Shown piece after piece: positions 24,588-35,754 of a stretch of 64,000 nt of DNA. Source of the DNA: Voacanga thouarsii (Eukaryota > Streptophyta > Magnoliopsida > Gentianales > Apocynaceae); the NCBI GenBank assembly GCA_026120185.1, contig JANUWF010001110.1, forward strand, positions 1-64,000, read 5' to 3'. The stretch's first letter is position 1, and each line of letters opens with the position of its first letter. A model generated the notes under the pieces. It ran no database searches. It saw nothing but the letters and a program-made list of their open reading frames with translations, and was not told the origin of the DNA. Both the position numbers and the translations under genes were made by a program.

Positions 24588-25052
24588 CTGTAAAGAACAA
24601 AACACAATTTTAAAATGTATACTAAATATTTCATACAAAACAGGCCACAAGTGAACAATTATACCTGTTATACACCAACGAGGAAACACAGTAACACATT
24701 GAATTTCTCAGGTATTTGTTCTTCTTAGGTCAACATAATCTTAAATCATAAAGAATTCAAAACAAATAAGGATAAGTAAAGCAACATATTTAAGTTATTT
24801 CTTATCATCAAATAATCCTCTATTCATGAAACCAAAATGTGATTTAATAAATAAACTCTTCAGCTTCAAAATTGACATAAGATGATTCAGAAATGGAAAG
24901 AAGACAAACTAACAGAAAATAATTATTACAACATGCCATGCACAGAAAAATTCATAAAACAGTATGTTCAGTCTACTTAAACTTTGTTTTTTGAGTCTAC
25001 TCAAACATGCTTTTGTTCATGGACAAGCATATGAAGTTTCTAGGGATTCCAT

Positions 25053-25217
25053 TTAACTAGGGATTCTAGTTAAGAAGTTTCTCTGCCTATCAACATGAGC
25101 AGCGCCCTGTTGTAACTCATTATCTGTATAACATGAATGTTTCAATTCTGCGATTTTTAACTTATTTGAGAAGTCAATCTGAAGTGCTTTTCTCTTTTTA
25201 GCAGTCCTCTCTTTTTC
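25053..25217 (-). other. Exon-like segment Z, array copy 2
   Basis: The frame reads EKERTAKKRKALQIDFSNKL, KIAELKHSCYTDNELQQ and HVDRQRNFLTRIPS-stop. Relative to copy 1 it is shortened by a premature TAA. Substitutions between the two copies are mostly conservative. Confidence 0.4.
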
Positions 25218-26997
25218 CTACACGTTACATACCTATTTAACATATTTAATCCTAAGTATGCATCACTGAAACCATTTACAAATTTATGGCCAAGAAAAAA
25301 AGGCAGTAGTTGAAGTTGGTTTTAAAATTAAATTGTGCATCATACGTGGGTTTCTGATGGTAAACCATCGTCGCAAAACACTGAATGGTTTCCCAAACAT
25401 GTTTATATTGATGCCCAATATACTTAGCACATAATCAAATTCACAAACCTTATAACACATCGAACTTAGCAAAATTCCCTTCTCCTTTCGTACTCTACAA
25501 TTAAAAACACATTTACATATTTAGTGCTATTAATATTTTCATGTAATTGTGCATCATACGTGGGTTTCTAATGGTAAACCATCGTCGCAAAGCACTGAAT
25601 GCTTCCGCAATCATGCTTATATTGACGCCTAATATACTTAGCACACAATCATTCCTTTCTTTATGACTTTGATCACGACTTCTAAACAACTAACCCTAAC
25701 TACTAAACTCATGCCATAACCTCTCAATAACAACAATGCAAAAACAAAATAACCAATACTCAATTACACCCAACATAAGGCAGCAAATTATAAAACAACA
25801 CATTGCCATTCAAGCCTCCATTTTCAACAAGCTATAGCTAAAACATACACTTCACTCCATTTACAAAGGCAATTGAATTTTTCCTACACGTTACATACCT
25901 ATTTGACATATTTAATCCTAAGTATGCAGCACTGAAACCATTTACAAATTTATGGCTGAGGAAAAAAAAGCAATACTGAAAACCTTCTTAAAAAAAAAAT
26001 ACTATTCCCTCTCCCCTCTAACAACAACAAACCACTAACACACTTTTCTGGAAATTTTCTTCTCATAGATTTCAAACACTGCTAAATGTTATTCAAATAA
26101 AATGTTACTTAAAATGAGCAAGTCAAAAAGAATATTTCATAAGAAATGTCACAAATCTCAACCAAACTACAGTTCAAAATTCTGCACTTAATCATGTATT
26201 TTTTAGACAACCCAATATGCAAGTCCATGAATTGTGCATCATACGTGGGCTTCTGATGGTAAACCATCGTCGCAAAACACCGAATGGTTACCCAATCATG
26301 CTTATATTGACGCCCAATATACTTAGCACACAAACATGCCTTTGTTCATGACTTTGTTCATGACTTCTAACCAACTCTAACTATTAAAAAAGAAAAGCCA
26401 CAAATCTCAACCAAACTACACTAAAAAATTCTGCACTTAATTATATATTTACTAGACAACCCATTATGCATGTCCATGAATTGTGCATCATACGTGGGTT
26501 TCTGATGATAAACCATCGTCGCAAAACACAGAATAGTTACCCAATTGTGCTTATATTGTCACCCAATATACTTAGCACACAAACATGCTTTTGTTCATGA
26601 CTTTGTTCATGTCTTCTAACCAACTAACTGTAACTATTAAATTCTATTTCCTACAATAAGCTCCAGTAAAAACAAACATTAAGCTGCAGCAAAAACATAC
26701 ACTTAATTCTATCATTAGTATACTCTATGTGACAATTTCACTTAAAATGAGCGAAATTAATTGACTTTTGCAACTCAAACAAAGGCATTTCATTACAGAA
26801 ACCATAACAAAACTTCCCCAATTCAAATATCTATTTCTAAACACCTATTTAGCAGGGCAACACCTATTCTACACCACAATTCAGGTACTGCAAAGATATT
26901 TTCCAAAAAACCAAGCAATTCCTCAAATGTCCTTAAAAAGATGAAGAAAACCTTTCTTCTTCACTGCCAATTTTTGGATGCTCCTCTATTGTGCCCT

Positions 26998-28340
26998 CCC
27001 ATTTCTGTGGATATTTTTAAAAGTCAATAAATTTCTTCTAGATTTTGAGGAAAATAATACTCTATCAATATTAATTATTGTTCCTTCAGGCAACAATATA
27101 CTAGCTCTTCGAAAGCCTTCAAATATTTATTTCTTCTCTAATATACTAGTTCTATTCTCGTTTATAGTATAAATATTTATTTCTCCCATTTTAAGATAAA
27201 AAAAATATTTCTCATTTTTTAGTATGGTGTGTATAGTTCCACTATCAATAATACATACATCATCATCAAAAACAGTCACTTGAACAAAAATTTGTATATG
27301 CAAACGTAATTAGAATATAATGAAAATTTACAAAAATATCATGGTGGGGCATTAATTCTTTTGGACACTGCCATCACTAATTAAATGGTTTATCCTACCG
27401 TCTGAGTATATATAAATAATATTGATATTACAATTTTCTAGATCAATATTATCGTTGTCAGCATCATTAACTGGATGTTAAGAAAATTTTGTTTCAATAT
27501 TTTTCTTTTCCAGTAAAACTTGATATAATTCCACTAAATATTTGGCCGTACAACAATTATGTGACCAATGACCTTCCATGTCACATCTATAACACTTATC
27601 CTCATAATTTTCTTGCATTTTTTTTCTTTTCCCATATTTTCTTTTCTTTCCCACTTCAGATAACCAGTATTTTTCACAACTTGATTATTATTGTAATAAG
27701 AAAAATATCGAGCGTGTCTACGACTATAACCACGGCCACGACCATGACTACAACTACGACTATGGCTTCTGTTAGATCCAACAACATTCACTTTTGGGAG
27801 TGTTGTTAGGGCAATTGGTTTGGCTTCATGATTTTTGAATAATAACTCATTATTTTTCTCAAAGGTGGAGAATGTCTTCTCTAGCATATCTTTATCAGTA
27901 ACTTTTTTTCCACGTAATTTTAACTAAAATGTAATTTTATACATGGTGAAACTATATTCATTTATGATTTTAAAATCTTGCAACCTCAGATGCAACCATT
28001 CATACCGTACAGTTGGTAGTACGACTATCTTCAGGTGGTCAAATCTTTCTTTTAAATTTACCCATAGGACATATAGATCTTTTTTGGTAAGATATTCTAT
28101 TTTTAAATTTTCGTCGAGATGACGACGGATAAAAATCAAAGCTTTGGTCTTTTGTTGTGCAGATGCACTATTTTTTTTCTTTAATAGTTTCACTAAGGCC
28201 TTTAGTATTTAGATGCATTTCTGCATTGATAACCCATGACATATAATTTTTTCCAGAAATATCAAGGGTAACAAATTTAAGTTTAGTAAGGTTAGCCATA
28301 GGGCCAACCGATCATGTCAAATGTTAAAAGTGGTAGGATC
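26998..28340 (-). mobile_element. Degenerate copia gag-protease segment, inner copy (no LTR)
   Basis: Begins sharply where the Helitron-side array stops. It runs on the minus strand from a gag start near 28299 through the zinc-knuckle region to a protease/pre-integrase end at about 26998. It is collinear with 28508-29884 (for example CCCATTTCTGTGGATA at both left ends). No LTR or pol follows. Confidence 0.75.
27534..28299 (-). pseudogene. copia Gag (UBN2-type), inner copy
   Basis: Gag packages the element RNA. The start at 28299 reads MANLTKLKFVTLDISGKNYM. The middle holds ALIFIRRHLDENLKIEYLT and LVNLKERFDHLK-like segments, the UBN2 Gag signature. The C-terminal part (27887-27534) has MLEKTFSTF, an Arg/Gly/Ser-rich tail (RSHSRSCSHGRGRGYSRRH) and a CCHC-like zinc-knuckle remnant (C..C...GH..HNC in shifted frame near 27590). 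At least one frame break separates the halves. Confidence 0.75.
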
Positions 28341-28429
28341 AGTAAACTTCTAGTTTACTAGATGATGAATTTTAATTATACATATTTTTACAAAATATAA
28401 GCCAGTAGAAAAAGAAAGTAGTTTTTCTA

Positions 28430-28769
28430 ATACAAATTTCTTATTCAAATTAATTTAAGTAATATAAAGATGCTCAATACCATTTTTCTCATTTGTTTCA
28501 ACATGATACCCATTTCTGTGGATACTTTTAAAATTCAATAAATTTCATCTGGATTTTAAGAAAAATAGTGCCTTATCAATATTAATTGTTATTCCTTTAG
28601 GCAACAATATACTAACTCTTCCAAAACCTCCAATCAAATTTGTACTACCATTTATAATATAAATATTTATTTCTCCCATTTTGAGATAAGAAAAATATTT
28701 CTCATTTTTTAGTATGGTGTGTTTAATTCCATTATCAATAATATATTCATCATCATTAAAAACAGCCAT
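28430..28769 (-). pseudogene. copia protease/pre-integrase remnant
   Basis: The frame reads IIDNGIKHTILKNEKYFSYL, NLIGGFGRVSILLPKG and a trailing NGYHVET-like segment. It matches the copia aspartic-protease region, where the active-site triad is normally D-S/T-G. Here the middle residue is Asn (DNG), so catalysis is likely lost. A shorter version lies at about 27000-27240. Confidence 0.65.
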
Positions 28770-29049
28770 TTGAACAAAAATATGTATATGTAAACGTAAA
28801 TATTATTATAATATAATGAAAATTTACAAAAATATCAGAGTGAGGCATTAGTTCTTCTGGACACTGCCATCACCAATTAAATGGTCTATCCTACTATCTG
28901 AGTGTTAAAAAAAATCAGATATATCCATATAGTTAATATTGATATTAAGATCTTCTGGATCAATATAATCGTCGTCAGCATCATTAACTGGATATTGAGA
29001 AAATTTTGCTTCAATTTTTTTACTTTTCATTCGCAGTGAAACTTAATAT

Positions 29050-29884
29050 AATTCAACTAAATGCTTTGTCGTATGACAATTATGTGACCAGTGACTTTTT
29101 ATGCCACATCTATAACACTTATCCTTATAATATTTTTACATTTCTTTTTCTTTTCCCTTATTATCTTTTTTTTCCCATTTCAGGTGGCTAGTATTTCTCA
29201 CAACTTGATTATTACTGTGATAAGGGAAATATAGAGCGTGTCCATGACCATAACTATGACCACGACCACTACAACAACTACGACTATGACTATAACTTCT
29301 ACTGGAGCCAACAACATTTACTTTTGGGAGTGTTGTTGAGGCAGGTGGTCTGGCTTTATGATTTTTTAATAATAACTCATTATTTTTTTCTACAATGAGG
29401 AGGACAGTAATTAAATCAATAAATTTTGTATACCTTTGTTATTGATATTATTGCTGCAAGACAATATTCGAGGCATGAAAGGTGCAGTAATTTTTTCTTT
29501 GCATAATTTTAATTGAGATGTAATTTTATACATGGCAGAGTTATATTCATTTATGATTTTAAAATCTTGCAACCTCAGGTACAACCATTCATACCGTACA
29601 ATTGGTAGTATGATCATCTTCAGGTGGTCAAATCTTTCTTTTAAATTTACCCACAGGACATATGAATTTTTTTCGATAAGATATTTCATTTTCAAATTTT
29701 CGTCGAGATGACGACGGATAAAAATCAAAGTTTTGGCCTTTTGTTGTGCATATGCACTATTTTTTCCTTTAATAATTTCACTAAGGCCTTCAGTATTTAG
29801 ATGCATTTATCGAGAACCCATGACATATAATTTTTTTTCAGAAATATTAAAGGTTACAAATTCGAGTTTAGTAAGGTTACCCAT
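29050..29884 (-). pseudogene. copia Gag (UBN2-type), outer copy
   Basis: Start near 29884. The frame 29806-29411 reads LIFIRRHLDENLKMKYLIEK and YLRLQDFKIINEYNSAMYKI, then SQLKLCKEKIT, the conserved Gag core. A frame break precedes the basic tail and zinc knuckle (about 29050-29330). It parallels the inner copy at 27534-28299. Confidence 0.75.
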
Positions 29885-29989
29885 ATGGATCAATAAATAC
29901 GTACATTTAGTCTTCTGGCTTTTGTAACGGCAAAAACTCGTACTTTAGTCTTCTAGATTTGGAAATAGCAAAGACTTATACTGATAATG

Positions 29990-30307
29990 TGCTATAAAAT
30001 TTTGACAGTGTCAGAATAAAATTTATACACAATAAATCTCTGACTATTATTTGCACAATAATTTTTTCAAACTTCTCTCTTTCTTTTCTCTCACAATTTT
30101 TTCCAACAATTCTCTCATAATTGGTATATCTCAAGTTTGGAGAAGAGCTCTATTTATAAAGTTCTATTAGTGGAGTTAGTGGAGTTAATCATCTATGTCC
30201 ACTAATTCCACTAATATGTATTAGTGGTGTTAATGGTGGACATCCATATACATTTTTCCACTAATGGAATTACTGGATTCACCACTTCCACTAATGTATT
30301 CACAACA
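29990..30307 (-). repeat. LTR of the outer degenerate copia
   Basis: A 318-bp sequence from TGCTATAAAAT to CATTCACAACA on the plus strand. It shares the AGAGCTCTATTTATA block and the ATTAGTGGAG-type repeats with the RKD-copia LTRs but is diverged. Only one LTR is seen. Confidence 0.75.
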
Positions 30308-31639
30308 TATGGGAGTAAATAGTCTTTATATATTATTTTAATAATTTTTTTATTTTTATTAATCTAATGATTGATATTTATTTAGAGTTTATAAAATATA
30401 ATATTGAAAGGTTGAAATTTCATCAAAAATTTTAAATATCTTTATATACGGTCTAGATTTGTTTAGTCGTCATAGACAATTTAGTAATTTTACATAATTT
30501 TTAATTTTTTTTATCATTTTCTATCTAATTCATCTAAATGTATATTCTAATTATGAAAAAGGGAGTGATTTGTCTTTACAAATTTTTTATGTTTTTTTTC
30601 TTTTTTAATATTTTTATAAGTTTTTAATTAATAGTTTAGATTTAATGAAAGATATTTATTTTTATGAATGATGATTCAGATCTCATCAATTTTTTAGATA
30701 ACATTTTGAATGGTCAAGATTTATTTGGTCGTCATATCCAATTTAATCATTTTACAATATTTGTAATTTTCTTTTTTTAATTTTTCTTTTTAAAATTTGT
30801 AACTGTTGGCTTAAAAAACAAAAAAAACATAGCATTCCGGTGCCCAAATGTCAATACCAAACCCATATTCTCTATTGAGGTACCCTCAGGGTGTTTCTCT
30901 TCCTCTTCCTATTTCGATCTCTCTGCCTAATTGTGAGCTCCAAAGTTGTAATATTATAATTGATTTCCACCCTTCTCAACTAGGGATGAGGGTTTTACCA
31001 ATGGTGAGGGCGGAACTGCAATGTTCATGTTGAAGGCTAAGGAGGAGGAGAAAAGGAGGAAGAGGAAAGAGGAGGGGCAAAGGCAAGGATAGGGAGGAGA
31101 GTAGGAAAATGGGAGGGGAGGTAGGGAGCGGATTTGCATAACAATGGCGAAGGCAGAGGAGGGTGGATGCACATGTTGCATTTGATTCAACAATGTCAAG
31201 AATTACTCGGTATTCTTGAACCTCAGCTTGAATTCCCGATAAAGACCACATTTTCTGGCAACGTAAAAGGCTATGAGACTTACAGGAGAGGAGTTCATTG
31301 GATAGGTTGCTTTAATTGAGTCTATCTCCTGAGGTTTGGCCGTGTACGAGTGCCTGAATCTCTCTCTGAAGGGCGGATTCCCTTTTTATTAATGGAAAGC
31401 CAGAGGTACGAGTCCAATGAGAATGCCTTCTTATATTCTTTCTTTTAAAAAACTTCTAGGACTAAGCTTGATTTAGTTCCTTTTGGTCTTCTATGGAAGA
31501 TATATGATCTTCTTGCCTTTACTGACTTTTAAAGTATTAAGCATAAAAGTTCCTGCGGATTTTCTATGTATAGTATAGCTTGGCAGCCATTCTGATCAGC
31601 ATGCCATTGTCTCTCCATATTCTTAGTGTACGTTTGAAA
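30308..31639. other. Intergenic stretch with imperfect internal repeat and a purine-rich tract
   Basis: An imperfect duplicate is visible: TTTGTTTAGTCGTCAT near 30459 and TTTATTTGGTCGTCAT near 30722, each followed by a similar AATTTA...TTTTACA block. A purine-rich tract at 31030-31130 has AAGGAGGAGG-type repeats. No gene is supported. Confidence 0.5.
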
Positions 31640-33607
31640 GAAAACAGAGGAGCATGCTTGAGGGAAACAGAAAAAAACAGAGGCAAAAAAATCAAAGAAC
31701 AACAACAGCATGGAAGCATTTAAACCATACCTCTGCGTGCCTTAAACCTCTTAGGTTGTGAAAGAATGGATTGAACCATAGGGACATCCCCTTCTTTCTC
31801 GCTTGATGAAGCTTTCGGTTGAAATCCCGCTAACCTCCTACTTCACCTTGTTTGCATGAACGCCAAGCTTTCCGAATTTCGGAATATTCCACTGCCTCAA
31901 TCCTTGTTGGTGAAACAAAGGCGAGGAGGAGAAGTCTCAACGTTCTTGATTATCTTGCTATTGATTAGAAAAAAACTAAGAACAAGAGAAAGAGAGGTCA
32001 CGAGAGAGAGAGAGCTTAGGGAAAAGTTAGGGGTTTTTTTTTCACAAGAGACGTGAGTCTCTATCACCACAGTTCAGATATATTTTTTCTCTCTTATGAT
32101 AATATCTCCCGGGATATGATATTTCAAAACACCCGGATGTTATCAATAGAGTGAGTTTGGCTTAACCCCAAACTCTTTTGAACCGTATCTGGAAAAAAAC
32201 CCTATGGTCCAGGCTATTAAGCCAAAGTAATATTTATTATTTTTCTTGGACCCAAAAAGTCTAAAATAATAAACATTAATTATTTATTTCCTGAGCTTGT
32301 AAAAATAACCCAATAAATAATTAATGAGCCCAAATGAACAAAAAATAATTAAACATTAATTATTTATTTCCTGGGCTTATATAAATAACTCTATAAATAA
32401 TTAAACAAGCCTTTTTCCATATAGTTTAAGCCCAGGTTAATTTTCTAATTATTCAAACTGGACCTTGGCCCTGAATAATTAATTAACCAATTAAATCAGA
32501 TAATAAATTTCTCTCAATTTATTTTTATTCCAATCCAATAATAAATTAGACTTCTTGAATAAAATAAAATCCTCTTTAACCGAGACCAATTCCTCAATCC
32601 AAAAATAATTAGGACTTACGGGCTATTCCGAGGACTAAAAAGACATATTGCCTTGACTACTAAAATGACCAAAATATCCCTGCCATATAAATATCTGTAT
32701 TTTGTATTTTAAATATTTCCTAATATCACCGTAAGGAAATATTGACCCCGAGGACAATGTTGCGTTAGCAAAGTCTCCGACCTACAAGTGAAATGACTAA
32801 AATACCCCTCTACACATCGCCGTACATTTAGAGAGGAAGAAGTGTACTAACACCCCTCTAAATAACATCTACCATCCTTAGGCTTCTAGTCCAATAATCC
32901 ACAACTTCCTGGAGTGTTTCCGCTTTCCAAGGGAGTTACCCTAAAACAAACATCCAAATCATGTTTCCCAAGGCCCTGGACATTTTAGATCATTCAGACA
33001 ACCACAAGGGGAAATATTGTGTAGAAACTTTCTTGCACAAGTCTGTCTTAACTAACTAGTTACATATACCCAATATACAAGTATATTGATTTTACAATAG
33101 AACCTCAACTAAAATATATCAAAGTACATGCTTCCAGCTTCGTCAAACCACCTACTCATACTCAAGTCGTAGAGTACTAGTCCACGCTGTAGCAGTAGTA
33201 GTCTAGGTTTCTACCAAATAATACTTTAAGAAACCACTACTACAAGCCATATTCTACATATTCGAAATACGCTTATGTCATAAAGTGAGTGGACTACTCA
33301 TTGGTCAAAGGTAAGCCATTCCCCATTTGAAATTCATAACATAATAACCTAAATATGATGTGATTCCCATTCTCATCAATAGGTTAAGAACAAATGTTTA
33401 TGTGTTTAAATAACCCGTGATCCATACCTTACCGTGAAAGACCACCATTCACATGGATCACTTATTTAAACACAATGGATCTTTTTTAAACGAAATTGTG
33501 TACAAATAAAAAGTAAATTCACAAACAATTTCTGAAAATAAATTCTTTTATTAAAATATTCGATATTTACATCAGAAACCTAGTCTAAGAGGGCATACTT
33601 TCCAACA
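31640..33607 (-). repeat. Long LTR-like sequence, arm 1 (minus orientation)
   Basis: On the minus strand it starts TGTTGGAAAGTATGCCCTCT, a start shared by many plant copia LTRs. It runs about 1.9 kb through AATTATTTATT-rich blocks to a GAGGTATGGTTTAAA segment. It is a diverged inverted copy of 35755-37345. No internal retrotransposon genes accompany it, so it is a solo LTR or a non-coding derivative. Confidence 0.65.
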
Positions 33608-33796
33608 CTTAGCTCATGTTCCAAACAGGTAATTTAGCTCTTGATTTTTTTTATGCTTATCATGCTTTTCGAAAATATTTGACTACTAGATCTGCCAATA
33701 TATCCTCCAGTTTTAGACACTAATTCATGGAAAGATACTAAAATTTTATATTTGAAGGATTGAAGAAAAGCATAGAAGAAAAGTTGCAAATTTTAC

Positions 33797-33810
33797 CACT
33801 ACAAGAAAAT
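33797..33810 (+). repeat. CACTA terminal inverted repeat, element 1 left end
   Basis: CACTACAAGAAAAT, the standard plant CACTA terminus. Subterminal motifs TTGCAACC and GTCGCA recur in the next 300 bp, as expected for transposase-binding subterminal repeats. Confidence 0.7.
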
Positions 33811-34187
33811 GGTAGAATTGCAACCATGGCAATTGCAACCAATTAGTCCCAGATGCGCTAGAGTAGTAGCAAAAATGAAATCTGCGATCAATAGATGTTC
33901 GGTTTCAAACTGTGACCAAAATGTGGTCGCAGAAGTGTTGTAAATTTTGTTGCCGTGTTACGTCACATTTTAGGGTCTTGCTATCGAATTGCAACCACGC
34001 GACACAATTATTTTTTGTAAAATGTAGATTAAGTTGCAAATCGGTTGCAATCTATGATCGAAGTTTTTCAATTTTTATTTTATTAATTGCCCATTTCGGT
34101 CGCAAATCAGACGCAAACATGCAACCACACAGTGTGATCCATCTACAACCCAGAAATGCCTGTTACAAGAACACAATTCACACAACC

Positions 34188-34460
34188 CAGAAATGCCCTT
34201 AATTCACACATTCAACAACCACCGCACAACATATCACAACCACCACTCAATATATCACAATTACAACCCAGAAATGCCCTCAATTCACACATTCAACAAC
34301 CACCACACAACATATCACAATGACAACCTAGAAATGCCCTCAATTCACACATTCAACAACCATAACTCAACATATCACAATTACAACCCAGAAATGCCTT
34401 GTTATAAAAGCACATTTCTCACATTCAACAACAACCACTCAACATTCAAATCTCCTGTTT
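34188..34460. repeat. ~60-bp tandem repeats in the CACTA 1 subterminal region
   Basis: Units carry GAAATGCCCTCAATTCACAC followed by ATTCAACAACCACCACACAA and ATATCACAATTACAACC. Three to four copies lie in a row, the first one longer. The His/Asn-rich plus-strand frame over them is a by-product of the repeat. Confidence 0.8.
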
Positions 34461-35247
34461 CCATTCAACAACAACCACTCAACATCCCTTGTTTCATGAA
34501 CCACAACTCAACATTGAAAACACACGCAATTCGAATAGCGTATAACAAGTGCTTCACATAGAAAATTAGTGTTCCAATGAACATAAAACTTAAGCATTCA
34601 TTCACATTAAATCTAAAATTTTCAGAAAATGTGATAAGAGTAATAAAACTTAACCATTCATTCATAGATGGATAGGAAAGAATACAAAATATATCAAGTC
34701 AAATCATCATCATCAGATCCTAAGTCACCAACAGCAGCAGAAACATCATTCATGCAAATACTCCTATTGCTTCCTCGTAGCTGAGATGCACCAATTTGCA
34801 AATTTTTTTTTTGCTTTGATTTGTTTACTTTCGGAGCCTATCCCATACATATAACCTTTATTTAGTCCCCCTGCAGCAACAGTAAACAATTATTTCTCAT
34901 CCATGGATTGTGAAGAACATGAAGAGTCTTGAGTTTGTTAATTTTGGTGCTCAACAAGGGACCTAAATTTTTCCTAAAATACAAGACATTATAAATTAGA
35001 ACATACAATCTTATGTTGATGAAGGAAAAGAAAATGTAAACATCAATAAAAAAGAGAATATCTACCCAAGTTTGTTTAGGTTTAGGGTCTACGAGTTGTC
35101 CCTTTTAGGACAATCTCTCTGCATAGTATGGAGTTGTTCCCAGTATTTATGGTATGCGAATTGATCCCCCATCTTATCGAGTGATGTAGTAGGAGTAAGA
35201 CTAATGGGATGACAGAAGTGGCAACTAGAAAAGAATTGTGAATTTGA

Positions 35248-35550
35248 TCATACCATCCTAGCTTCATGCTCAGAAAAGGAGACGGATCCACCAAAGTGTC
35301 TGGATGCACCCTGGCCAGCGTTGCATGTGGTCCTATATATGGACATTTGCTTGCCTTTCTTCACATAATCTTCCTTAGCCCACTCTTCACACAACTTCTG
35401 ATAAACAGGATCAGAGATCCAATGTGATTTTTGTTGGGATTTGCAGACTCTGTGCAAATGATCTTTTAATCTACTTGCACAACGAGCCCCCCATGCCCTT
35501 TGGATACTCCCCTCATGTAGAGGATCCCATCTATATAATTTCTACAAAGG
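35248..35550 (-). pseudogene. TNPA-like / Transposase_24 domain, CACTA 1
   Basis: The minus strand reads WDPLHEGSIQRAWGARCASR, then SHWISDPVYQKLCEEWAKED and GQGASRHFGGSVSFSEHEAR. This is the pattern of the plant Ptta/En-Spm accessory domain (normally ...NRxxxxxxHxxGSxxFxxxxxR). It probably binds element ends. The 5' part is displaced to 37350-37560 by the nested LTR-like sequence. Confidence 0.65.
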
Positions 35551-35754
35551 GAGCAGTTTGATTAAGTTAAAAAGGAATTTGATGCAAGTATATTCTAAAG
35601 TAGAATAAACATAAATGAGACATTTGTTACATCTTTAGCTGAATAGAACATGTCCAAATGAATTGAAATAGGTAATTTATTTTCTTGAATTATATGAGAG
35701 ACTACTGAAACTATACATGACATTCATGGCATAAAAAAAATAGCTATCCAAGAA

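Larger units (their letters stand above)
9287..26997 (+). mobile_element. Helitron with RPA-like gene, RepHel and a large 3'-side repeat array; right end unresolved
   Basis: The element opens at an A|T junction with TCTATATATATATATA and then AAAAGCTAAAGG, a common 5' end of plant Helitrons. It holds an RPA-like gene (10065-10687), an unidentified minus-strand ORF (12574-13331), and the Rep-helicase gene (14615-19226). No 3' CTRR end with a GC hairpin is visible just after the helicase. A tandem array begins about 230 bp downstream and is cut abruptly at 26997/26998 by copia sequence, so the 3' terminus is lost or unrecognised. Including the array in the Helitron is an inference. Confidence 0.65.
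19456..26997. repeat. Higher-order tandem array (~2.54-kb units built around a ~110-bp core)
   Basis: A core containing CATACGTGGGCTTCTGATGG and TATTGACGCCCAATATACTT starts near 19699, 19950, 20480, 21167, 21414, 22796, 23008, 23700, 23955, 25345, 25556, 26246 and 26493. A degenerate fourteenth lies near 19456. Spacings cycle as about 211, 690, 250 and 1385 bp, a higher-order period near 2,540 bp. Two full units are present, with shortened units at the left and a cut at 26997. The 1.4-kb spacer block recurs at about 21540, 24100 and 26640. For example, 20700-21520 and 25770-26600 are nearly identical. The array starts about 230 bp after the RepHel stop. Confidence 0.85.
28508..30307 (-). mobile_element. 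Degenerate copia element, outer copy: LTR, gag and protease
   Basis: Order on the minus strand is LTR (30307-29990), leader, gag (29884-29050), then the protease/pre-integrase start (28769-28430). It is followed head to tail by the inner copy. It is related to, but clearly diverged from, the RKD-carrying family, and it keeps the gag part that those elements lost. Integrase, RT and RNase H are absent. Confidence 0.75.

Noticed and set aside
19456..26997. CRISPR-like regular repeats
   Set aside because: Repeats are ~110 bp with unequal, homologous spacers in plant DNA. There are no short unique spacers or cas genes.
33912..34160. 96-codon plus-strand frame right of the CACTA terminus
   Set aside because: It lies in TTGCAACC-rich subterminal DNA with no recognisable domain.
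34193..34561. His/Asn-rich 122-codon plus-strand frame
   Set aside because: It is produced by 60-bp subterminal repeats of a CACTA element. It lacks start context and domains.
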